From: Pontibacter harenae
GTDB lineage: Bacteria > Bacteroidota > Bacteroidia > Cytophagales > Hymenobacteraceae
Reading direction: 5' to 3'
Assembly: GCF_020907245.1 (NCBI RefSeq)
Contig: NZ_JAJJWH010000005.1
Coordinates: forward strand, 1 to 64,000
Length of the DNA: 64,000 bases
Shown: piece by piece, positions 55,820 through 64,000 of the stretch
Layout: each line of letters starts with the position of its first letter
Numbering within the stretch: position 1 is the stretch's first letter
Made by a program: the position numbers and the translations under genes
Notes under the pieces: generated by a model
The model's input: the letters and a program-made list of their open reading frames with translations, nothing else
Database searches by the model: none
What the model was told of the DNA's origin: nothing

Positions 55820-56407
55820 TTACTTCTTACCGCCGCGAGCTTCTTCCATCTGTGCACTCTTAAGAGCACGTGGAATAGTAACTGTCGCTACTGGAGCAAG
55901 TGGGTTCGTCAAGATTTCGTAGTCACCCTGCTTAATCTTGCTTACTTTGATTGATTTTCCAAGTTCCAGGTCAGAGATATCAACCTCAATTGCATCTGGA
56001 AGGTTAGCTGGAAGTGCTTTGATTTTTAGTTTACGTAGCTTAGTAACAAGCTTACCACCAAGAATTACACCTGGAGAGTTACCTACGAATTTCACAGGAA
56101 CTTCGATTTTTACTGGCTTGTCTTCCTGTAATAAAAGGAAATCTACGTGCAGTAGCATTTCGTTCACTGGGTGGAACTGTACATCCTGCATAACGGCTCT
56201 ATAATGTGTGCCTTCTATATTCAGATCTACTTCGTATACTTCTGGAGAATAAACTAAGTCTCTGAACAGGATAGCTGGTGCATAGAAGTGAACTTGCTCA
56301 GCGCCGCCATAAAGTACTCCTGGTACAAAAGACTCATTGCGCAGTTCTTTTGACTGCTGCTTACCGAGATTTGCTCTTTTAAACCCTATAATCTCTAAAG
56401 TTTTCAT
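55820..56407 (-). CDS. rplY: 50S ribosomal protein L25, CTC/TL5 type
   Basis: A 195-residue general stress/L25 protein that binds 5S rRNA. The N-terminal L25 domain (about 1-90) holds GFKRANLGKQQSKELRNESF, VPGVLYGGAEQVHFYAPAIL and VQFHPVNEMLLHVDFLLLQE. The C-terminal TL5 domain (about 95-185) is beta-rich (KVSKIKQGDYEILTNPLAPV). The tail is basic (EEARGGKK). ATG start, with TACCTTTG at 56438-56445 upstream. Confidence 0.96.
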   Translation of the reverse strand: MKTLEIIGFKRANLGKQQSKELRNESFVPGVLYGGAEQVHFYAPAILFRDLVYSPEVYEVDLNIEGTHYRAVMQDVQFHPVNEMLLHVDFLLLQEDKPVKIEVPVKFVGNSPGVILGGKLVTKLRKLKIKALPANLPDAIEVDISDLELGKSIKVSKIKQGDYEILTNPLAPVATVTIPRALKSAQMEEARGGKK

Positions 56408-56437
56408 AAAATGAAATTGTTAAATGTTTTGAGGACG

Positions 56438-56445
56438 CAAAGGTA
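56438..56445 (-). promoter_or_regulatory. -7 box of the L25 gene
   Basis: TACCTTTG (minus strand) matches TAnnTTTG, 30 nt before the start codon. No TTG stands at the ideal distance. Confidence 0.4.
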
Positions 56446-56531
56446 AGGATTTTTTGTTATTGTTGATTGCTAGTTTGTCAATTGTTTTTTATGAAACTGT
56501 GAAAAAACAGCTGACAATCAATTAACAACAG

Positions 56532-57467
56532 TTAGATAAACAGAGAGCTGATAGACTCATGCGTTACGACACTATTAATAGCCCTGGCAAAAAGATTGGA
56601 GAAAGAAAGTACCTTTATCTTAGCGCTCTCTTGCTTCAGTGGAATCGTATCTGATACAATAAGCTCTTCGAGTGCAGAATTTTCTATGCGCTCGTAAGCA
56701 GGACCAGACAAAATAGGGTGTGTAGCGATGGCTCGTACCGTTTTGGCGCCTTTGTCTTTCAGCAACCCAGCAGCCTTTGTAATGGTGCCTGCTGTGTCTA
56801 CCATGTCATCTACTAGCACTACGTCCATGCCTTCTACATCTCCGATCACCTGCATAGAGGCAATCTCGTTAGCGCGTTTGCGGTGTTTGTCGCAAACTAC
56901 CATTTCGGCACCAAAGTTTTGGGCAAAGGCTCTTGTTCTTACCACACCGCCCACGTCTGGGGAGGCGAAGATCAGGTCGTTGCCCAGGTTAAGGCTGCGC
57001 AGGTATGGCACAAATATGGCAGATCCGTTTAAGTGGTCTACAGGTATGTCAAAAAAGCCCTGAATCTGGCCTGCATGTAAGTCGCAGGTCATCAGGCGGT
57101 CGGCACCAACAGACTGTATGGCATTAGCCACTACTTTTGCGCCTATAGATACACGGGGCTTGTCTTTTCTGTCTTGGCGGGCATAGCCATAGTAGGGCAT
57201 TACTACAATTACTTTGTGAGCCGATGCACGCTTGGCTGCATCTATCATCAGCATTAACTCCATCAGGTTGTCGGCTGGCGGAAAGGTAGATTGTACCAGA
57301 AATACCTCAGCTCCACGAATAGACTCATTGAAGTGTACGCCTATCTCACTGTCGCTAAAATGAGATATAGTTAAATCGCCTAGCGGCTGACCATAATCGG
57401 ATGCAATTTTTTCGGCTAAGTAAGTAGATGCGGAACCAGAAAATATTTTAACCAGGGGCTGTGGCAT
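56532..57467 (-). CDS. prs: Ribose-phosphate pyrophosphokinase
   Basis: A 311-residue enzyme that makes PRPP from ribose-5-phosphate and ATP. It has KIFSGSASTYLAEKIASDYG, HFSDSEIGVHFNESIRGAEV, YYGYARQDRKDKPR, DLHAGQIQGFFDIPVDHL and the PRPP-binding VVLVDDMVDTAGTITKAAGL. All domains are complete. TAGCTTTG at 57519-57526 may serve as its -7 box. The L25 gene lies downstream on the same strand. Confidence 0.98.
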   Translation of the reverse strand: MPQPLVKIFSGSASTYLAEKIASDYGQPLGDLTISHFSDSEIGVHFNESIRGAEVFLVQSTFPPADNLMELMLMIDAAKRASAHKVIVVMPYYGYARQDRKDKPRVSIGAKVVANAIQSVGADRLMTCDLHAGQIQGFFDIPVDHLNGSAIFVPYLRSLNLGNDLIFASPDVGGVVRTRAFAQNFGAEMVVCDKHRKRANEIASMQVIGDVEGMDVVLVDDMVDTAGTITKAAGLLKDKGAKTVRAIATHPILSGPAYERIENSALEELIVSDTIPLKQESAKIKVLSFSNLFARAINSVVTHESISSLFI

Positions 57468-57595
57468 AAGTTGCTAAATGCTAAATATTGAGGGTTTAGG
57501 TTTAGAATACTATGCCTGCAAAGCTACCAAAAATACTTATAGGAAGCTATGCAAGGGGCTTGATTTAAAATAGGTTATCTAAAAGCCTTAAAAGC

Positions 57596-57635
57596 AAAAA
57601 GAGAGCAATTCACAAACGTGCATTGCTCTCTTTTT
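57596..57635. terminator. Terminator between tRNA-Gln and prs
   Basis: AAAAAGAGAGCAAT and ATTGCTCTCTTTTT form a 14-bp perfect stem around TCACAAACGTGC, with T-runs on both strands. It lies 3-4 nt beyond the tRNA 3' end, on the minus strand. Confidence 0.9.
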
Positions 57636-57638
57636 AAG

Positions 57639-57711
57639 TTGTCCGACCAGGTTTCGAACCTGGACTCTTCTGAACCAAAATCAGACGTGTTGCCAGTTAC
57701 ACCATCGGACA
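57639..57711 (-). tRNA. tRNA-Gln (anticodon TTG)
   Basis: The minus strand folds as a full cloverleaf. The acceptor stem TGTCCGA pairs with TCGGACA. The anticodon stem TCTGA/TCAGA closes the loop TTTTGGT with anticodon TTG (reads CAA/CAG, Gln). The T arm is CCAGG-TTCGAAA-CCTGG. CCA is not encoded. A good promoter lies upstream and a terminator directly downstream. Confidence 0.95.
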
Positions 57712-57758
57712 GTTTACCTCCCAACTAAGGGTGGAAGCCCCGTCGTTGTTTGGTGATG

Positions 57759-57788
57759 CAAAGATAGGAAGAGGTTTTTAAACCGCAA
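57759..57788 (-). promoter_or_regulatory. Promoter of tRNA-Gln
   Basis: On the minus strand TTG (57788-57786), 19 nt, then TATCTTTG (57766-57759): a full match to the Bacteroidota consensus, 48 nt from the tRNA 5' end. Confidence 0.65.
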
Positions 57789-57816
57789 ACTATTTTTTAG
57801 AAATTTCTCTAAAAAT

Positions 57817-58137
57817 TTAATCTAGAATCTGCTGTAGGGCCGTGTCAAAGTACTTTTTAGCTACTTTAACAGTATCAAATAATAGTTTATCGATATAACA
57901 ACTGTGGCTATGATTTTCGCCTAAAATAGTGAATTTCATATCTTTATTTTGAAGTGCTAACCAAAAATTGACTCGTTTTTATGGTACTAAAGGAGCTACT
58001 TCATAGCTTTCGCTCTAGCCAAACAAAAAAATATCTTTTTCTGATTTTTTTATTCTTTCTACATCTAAACCAATTTCATTCGGCATAGCAAAATCGGATA
58101 ATTTGATATAAACACCACCACCAGCTACTTTGTATTT
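57817..58137 (-). pseudogene. Gene fragment of unknown family with two in-frame stops
   Basis: One minus-strand frame keeps a protein-like composition over about 105 codons but has two stops and no start. It reads GGGVYIKLSDFAMPNEIG, then LDVERIKKSEKDIFLFG, stop, SESYEVAPLVP, stop, RVNFWLALQNKDMKFTIL, GENHSHSCYIDKLLFD and TVKVAKKYFDTALQQILD. The consistent frame and normal composition across the stops mean that it is the tail of a decayed gene. I cannot name the family. It lies beside other remnants. Confidence 0.5.
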
Positions 58138-58524
58138 TTAAACAGTTAGCTTGCTTCTCCCTCTTTGTCGGCTGCTTATTTTTTTAGGTTCTTACTTAAG
58201 TTGATGCTTGAAGAAAGGGAAGAACTTTATTTTGTAGTAAGTATGCAGGTGTACAGAGGAAGCAATTCCATTATTCGCCTACCAAGTAAATCTGCTTGCC
58301 TGCTTTTTGAAAAGCTTAAGTTATCTTAATTTCTGTCGTAACCATGGTACTAACGATACCTGTGGTTGGAGCTGAGATACCGAGCCATCGTCAACAGTGG
58401 CACAGTACAGGCGAAAAGGATGTGCCTACATGGAATTTTTACAGATAAAACTGCTGAATATGTGTCACCTAAGATAGGGAAATGCGTAAAGAAATCCTGC
58501 TTACTCTTTTTTCTCTTTTCGCTT
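58138..58524. other. Non-coding stretch inside a decayed region
   Basis: About 390 bases with no intact gene. A plus-strand ATG at 58482 opens a signal-peptide-like start (MRKEILLTLFSLFA) which then runs out of frame. The next feature continues in the neighbouring frame, so a frameshift is possible. Confidence 0.4.
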
Positions 58525-58749
58525 ATGATGATTACCGACTCAGAAATTGTAACAACCACTTGCGGTCGCCAATTAGATTTAAGTACGACTGAACTGGTGA
58601 TTGAACGCTCTAATAGTCTTTTTAGCTATAACATACATAAGCTGAAATCGGGAGAATATGTTATAGCGGAAAAGTTTTATGCAAACCCCTTCAACAACAG
58701 GTATATTTTGCTGAACGATGATCAGATAGAGATGCTGAGGAACCTGTAG
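58525..58749 (+). CDS. Short hypothetical protein, possibly frameshifted
   Basis: A 74-residue frame from ATG 58525: MITDSEIVTTTCGRQLDLST, then LVIERSNSLFSYNIHKLKSG, EYVIAEKFYANPFNNRYILL and NDDQIEMLRNL. I do not recognise it. A hydrophobic signal-like start lies just upstream in another frame (58482), which suggests that the full gene once began there and has lost one frame. Neighbours are also broken, so it may not be functional. Confidence 0.35.
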   Translation: MMITDSEIVTTTCGRQLDLSTTELVIERSNSLFSYNIHKLKSGEYVIAEKFYANPFNNRYILLNDDQIEMLRNL

Positions 58750-58797
58750 GCTCTAATTTGTAAATCAGCATATCCGTTACGTGTGTTGAATACTGTT

Positions 58798-59001
58798 TTA
58801 GCTCTTTAGCTCGAACTGGCTTATTTTCACTTTAAACACAAATTCGCCATCCACTTCAACCTGAGTACCATCGCTGTGGTAAAACTCAGCGAATACAGAG
58901 TCTTTGTCTATTATTTCTAAAACAGAACCTTGCTGACCGAGACAGAGGCCTGAAGCAATATTCTCTGTTAATTCTATTCTTTTGTACAGTATAGAAGTGG
59001 T
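58798..59001 (-). pseudogene. DUF4926-like small protein lacking a start codon
   Basis: An open minus-strand frame of about 67 codons reads YKRIELTENIASGLCLGQQG, SVLEIIDKDSVFAEFYHSDG and TQVEVDGEFVFKVKISQFEL. This has the pattern of DUF4926 proteins (a small SH3-like barrel: '...LTE.LP..GL..G..G.V.E......VEF...G'). No ATG, GTG or TTG stands between the upstream stop codon and the domain. It is therefore either a decayed gene or one with an unusual start. The family name rests on pattern memory, not on a search. Confidence 0.5.
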
Positions 59002-59021
59002 TCAGGTACATGTCCTGTAGC

Positions 59022-59450
59022 CTAGATCTTGTACGCCTGCCTAGCCAACAGTTTCCAAGTGTTGTTCTGCTTCTGCCACACTAGCATCACACCAAGTTTT
59101 ACAGTACCAGGATTGCCGCTATCATTTGTTTTAGCGTCTAGCTGGTGGCGCACAATGGCCGTGTTGCCTACTACTTTTATAGTTTGGTTTGTTAAATCTA
59201 GTGTCACAAAATCCGATTTGCCACTAACAATAGACTCTACAAAGGCACTTTTGTCTTCTATTTTACCGCTGGAGTGTCCATAGGTTAAATCATTGGCGGC
59301 TATACTTTGCAACTGAGCCCTATCTGCCTCTACCATGGCTACTCTTAATTTTTCTACTGCATCTGCCACAGCTTTTTCTTCTTTGCTCTGAGCATTGGCG
59401 ACGATACTTATAAAAAGGCAAAGTATTAGCAGGTATAAGTTCTTCTTCAT
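59022..59450 (-). CDS. Secreted DUF4440 / NTF2-like protein
   Basis: A 142-residue protein with a signal peptide (KKNLYLLILCLFISIVANAQ) and one NTF2-like domain of the DUF4440/SnoaL type. It has VEKLRVAMVEADRAQLQSIA, ANDLTYGHSSGKIEDKSAFV, VVGNTAIVRHQLDAKT and VMLVWQKQNNTWKLLARQAY. Such small cone-shaped domains bind ligands or act in steroid-like reactions; the role here is unknown. ATG start. Confidence 0.88.
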   Translation of the reverse strand: MKKNLYLLILCLFISIVANAQSKEEKAVADAVEKLRVAMVEADRAQLQSIAANDLTYGHSSGKIEDKSAFVESIVSGKSDFVTLDLTNQTIKVVGNTAIVRHQLDAKTNDSGNPGTVKLGVMLVWQKQNNTWKLLARQAYKI

Positions 59451-59523
59451 GAGGAAACGGATTTGTTCTAAATGTTAAGATAGAAAACATCTGCTGTCCA
59501 GACAAGAGGTAATATAATTAACT

Positions 59524-59567
59524 AAAAAAGGGTCGCAACTAGCACGTGTTAGTTGCGACCCTTTTTT
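59524..59567. terminator. Terminator between S9 peptidase and DUF4440 genes
   Basis: AAAAAAGGGTCGCAACTA and TAGTTGCGACCCTTTTTT form an 18-bp perfect stem around GCACGTGT, with runs of six A or T at the ends. It lies 19 nt after the stop of the minus-strand peptidase. Confidence 0.92.
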
Positions 59568-59585
59568 AATTAAGGAAAAGTAAAT

Positions 59586-62090
59586 TTACTCTTCTTCAGG
59601 TCTGGCAGTTGATCTGCGTTTGGAATCACCTGTGTTTTCTGTTTCACGGTTCATCTCATCAATGTCTACTGTCTGAGAATAGTCATCGAGCAGGTGCTTT
59701 GTAAAATAATCGCCCATCATCCAGAAGAAGTACTCCGTCATAGGGCCAAAGCCGTGGCGCTGGCCAGGCATCAGCATAAAATCGAAGCGCTTGTTGGCTT
59801 TAATTAGAGCGTTGGCCATACGGATGGTGTTGGCAGGATGCACATTATTGTCCACGTCACCAGTCACTAACAATAAATGGCCTTTCAGGTTTTTCGCCAG
59901 GTCAGGGTTCTTATCTATCGCATACTGGAAAGTAGTGTCACCTTTAGGTGAGATCACTTCTTTCACCCCGTGGTGCTTTTCGCTCCACCAGCGGTTGTAG
60001 ATGTTGTTTTCGTGGTTACCTGCTCCCGAAACAGCTACTTTGAAGAAATCTGGGTAAACAAGCATAGCCGCCGTAGACATAAACCCACCACCAGAATGGC
60101 CTGTTATACCTACTTTGTTTATGTTGATGTACTTGTGGCGGTCGGCCAGTTGCTCAATAGCTGCTTTCTTGTCGGCCAGGCCATAGTCGCGGAGGTTACC
60201 GTAACCATAGGTGTGGTACCACTTAGAGCGGGCAGGGTGGCCACCTCTGTTGCCTACTGTTACTACCACAAACCCTAATTGCGCCAAGCGGTCAATACGG
60301 TCCATGCTGCGGCCAAAAGACTTATTTACAGACTCTGTTTGCGGACCAGGATATACATAAGTAATAACAGGGTAAGTTTTGGTAGAATCAAAATCGAAGG
60401 GCTTGTACATAACGCCATAAATATCGGTTATGCCATCATCGGCCTTTACCTGAAACGGCTCTGGGAATTTATAGCCAGTTGTCATCAGGCGAGTAAGGTC
60501 GGCTGTTTCAAGGTCCATCAGCTTACGGCCTCTTACGTCGTATAGGCTCGATACAGGCACTGTGTTTACCCTGGAGGCAGTGTTTACAAAGTACCTGTTG
60601 CCATCGTTCAGGCTCACATTATTGTCGAAGTTGCCTTTGTTTAGGAGTGTAAGGCCGCTACCATCGAAATTGATTTTGTACAGGTGCATCAGGTACGGGT
60701 CTTCACCTTTTTCACGGCCGTTGGCAGTGAAGTAAAGTACACGGTTCTTTTCGTCTATACCTTCTATACTCTCACAGTGGAAAGCTCCTGATGTAATTTG
60801 GTTTTTTAAGTTACCAGCGTTGTCGTACAGGTAAAAATGGCCCCAGCCATCACGCTCTGACCAATGGATAAGTTCACGACCGCTGTTTACCAAGCCCAGG
60901 CGCTGTACCTCTACATAGGTGTTGAAGCGTTCGTTTATAAGTGGTATTACTTTGTCTGTAGCCACTTCGTACATACAAACGTCTATTTTTTTCAGGTCGC
61001 GGCTGGTGCGGGTAAAGTAAAATTTGTCCTTGTCGCCTAACCAGGTATTGGTTCTTTCTGCATCGTCGCGGCTACTCTGCAGCACTGGTGCCGACCACAG
61101 CGATAGCTCCTGATCTTTGAAAGCGTATGTTTTAATTTTCTTCTGAGTCTGAGTGCTTAGGTCGAATAAGAGCAGTTCTCTTACTGGTGCTTCTTTTTCA
61201 CCTGGCATTTGGTACTTGTACGTTTCCAGTTCTGGACGGCCATTTGCGGTGTTATGCACTACCCACAGGTCTTTTACTTTACGCTCGTCTGTTCTAATCA
61301 AGGAGAAGCCTTTAGAGTCTGGCGACCACATGATATAAGCAGGCTTTCTGTTCTTCTTGTTTTTCTCGCGCTCCACGTTTGTTTCACCTCTGGAGTCTCC
61401 GTAGCTATAGTATTCTACTCCGTCGGTAGTAAGCTGATGTTCTACGATTGTAGAGTCCTTCTCGTTCTTAAGAGCCTTTTCATAGTTGGTTCTGTCCATC
61501 CAGTACAGGTTAAACTCCTTGGCAAACACCACAACCGATTTGTCTGGCGACATAGAGGCCCATCTTGGCTTCTGCTTCGGCTTTTCGTAGTCCTTTAGCT
61601 CTGTTAGCTGGTTTGTTTGCAAATTATAGCGAAAGAAGAACGTCTTTTTCTGCAGAGAGTCAGGAGACTTCTTGTTGATTCTGTCTTTCTTCACTTCATC
61701 AATGCTGCTTTTTATTTCGAAAAGCACATGTTTTTCATCATCCGAAAACTTAAAGTTTTGGATAGGCAGGTGTTGCGCATCAAAAGGATCTTGCACAATG
61801 GTCGTGATGGCAGCGGCCACTTTTGCGTTGTCAAATATCTGACGTTTAGATTTTGAGACGGGATCAACTAAATACCAGTTTTTGCCATTGCTCGTCTCAT
61901 ATTCGTACCAAAACCGATCGCTTTGCTTTAGCCAGTGCGGATCTAAGTTGGTAGTGAAAATAAGTTTTTCCAGTTTCTTCGGAGAGAAGCGGGAGGCTAA
62001 CTGGTAGTTTCCTTTGGTGGGTGCGTTCGTTTGAGCCTGTACCCCAACGCATACGAGTAGCAGGTAAAAAAAGAGTAATGTCTTCTTCAT
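59586..62090 (-). CDS. S9 family prolyl oligopeptidase / DPP IV-like
   Basis: A secreted serine peptidase of 834 residues (signal peptide to about residue 20, GVQAQ). The N-terminal two thirds form a DPP IV-type beta-propeller (PRWASMSPDKSVVVFAKEFN; AYIMWSPDSKGFSLIRTDER). The C-terminal alpha/beta hydrolase has GITGHSGGGFMSTAAM with catalytic Ser666, VTGDVDNNVHPANT with Asp747 and MPGQRHGFG with His779. It would remove dipeptides or cut after proline in the periplasm or outside. Family membership is firm; specificity is open. The C-terminal tail is charged (EMNRETENTGDSKRRSTARP). ATG start. Confidence 0.95.
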   Translation of the reverse strand: MKKTLLFFYLLLVCVGVQAQTNAPTKGNYQLASRFSPKKLEKLIFTTNLDPHWLKQSDRFWYEYETSNGKNWYLVDPVSKSKRQIFDNAKVAAAITTIVQDPFDAQHLPIQNFKFSDDEKHVLFEIKSSIDEVKKDRINKKSPDSLQKKTFFFRYNLQTNQLTELKDYEKPKQKPRWASMSPDKSVVVFAKEFNLYWMDRTNYEKALKNEKDSTIVEHQLTTDGVEYYSYGDSRGETNVEREKNKKNRKPAYIMWSPDSKGFSLIRTDERKVKDLWVVHNTANGRPELETYKYQMPGEKEAPVRELLLFDLSTQTQKKIKTYAFKDQELSLWSAPVLQSSRDDAERTNTWLGDKDKFYFTRTSRDLKKIDVCMYEVATDKVIPLINERFNTYVEVQRLGLVNSGRELIHWSERDGWGHFYLYDNAGNLKNQITSGAFHCESIEGIDEKNRVLYFTANGREKGEDPYLMHLYKINFDGSGLTLLNKGNFDNNVSLNDGNRYFVNTASRVNTVPVSSLYDVRGRKLMDLETADLTRLMTTGYKFPEPFQVKADDGITDIYGVMYKPFDFDSTKTYPVITYVYPGPQTESVNKSFGRSMDRIDRLAQLGFVVVTVGNRGGHPARSKWYHTYGYGNLRDYGLADKKAAIEQLADRHKYININKVGITGHSGGGFMSTAAMLVYPDFFKVAVSGAGNHENNIYNRWWSEKHHGVKEVISPKGDTTFQYAIDKNPDLAKNLKGHLLLVTGDVDNNVHPANTIRMANALIKANKRFDFMLMPGQRHGFGPMTEYFFWMMGDYFTKHLLDDYSQTVDIDEMNRETENTGDSKRRSTARPEEE

Positions 62091-64000
<1,910 letters not shown>

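Noticed and set aside
61209..61598. Antisense frame in the S9 peptidase gene
   Set aside because: Serine peptidase with a complete triad on the minus strand explains the region.

Overview
The window looks like a chromosomal stretch from a member of the Bacteroidota, most probably order Cytophagales, family Hymenobacteraceae (Pontibacter-like). This is inferred from gene content and signals, not from a database search. The evidence is a type IX secretion barrel gene (porT) overlapping ubiE, a PorV-type barrel, PorE-like TPR/propeller/OmpA proteins, DUF5606 and DUF3050 proteins, TAnnTTTG (-7) promoter boxes with TTG about 19-20 nt upstream, few clear Shine-Dalgarno sites and several likely TTG or GTG starts. 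I see no insertion sequence, prophage, integrase or CRISPR array. Most of the window is ordinary chromosomal background.

Layout. 0-7 kb: Na+/H+ antiporter, PorV-like barrel, membrane-anchored XRE regulator, a bilobal aspartyl-protease-like protein, yidD, corA, yigZ. 7.4-9.9 kb: a three-gene sugar module (FdtA-type ketoisomerase, DegT/DnrJ aminotransferase, family 2 glycosyltransferase). 10-14.4 kb: acyl-ACP desaturase, DUF427, and a VWA protein paired with a MoxR/Mg-chelatase-like AAA+ ATPase. 14.4-16.3 kb: palindromic repeats, a TylF-like methyltransferase and a heavily damaged beta-lactamase-family pseudogene. 16.4-22.2 kb: a ZIP-like protein facing an operon for 5-oxoproline use (dicarboxylate/glutamate symporter, pxpB, pxpC, pxpA, NRAMP-like transporter). 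22.5-34.4 kb: cyclophilin, fasciclin lipoprotein, rsgA, waaA, TlpA-like protein, GNAT, ahpC with a Fur/PerR regulator, aspartate kinase, fructose-1,6-bisphosphatase, DUF5606 and engB.

34.5-40.8 kb: two TPR/PD40 envelope proteins (the second ends in an OmpA domain), then ubiE-porT-SDR. 40.9-44.2 kb: two tandem paralogous lipoproteins that carry motifs like those of secreted Fam20/HipA-type kinases. This is the best candidate here for something poorly described. 44.5-57.7 kb: an acyltransferase gene broken by one stop codon, typA, DUF3050, small unknown proteins, metG, an MFS exporter, a glycosyltransferase-like protein, pth, a CTC-type L25 gene, prs and tRNA-Gln(TTG). 57.8-59.0 kb: decayed gene fragments. 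59.0-64.0 kb: a DUF4440-type secreted protein, an S9 (DPP IV-like) peptidase, and atpD running off the right edge.

Cooperating sets: PxpABC would turn 5-oxoproline into glutamate beside a glutamate-type symporter. AhpC and the adjacent Fur-family repressor form a peroxide-response pair. PorT, the PorV-like barrel and the PorE-like protein all point to a type IX secretion and gliding envelope. Where two start codons compete I give the one I prefer and say why.
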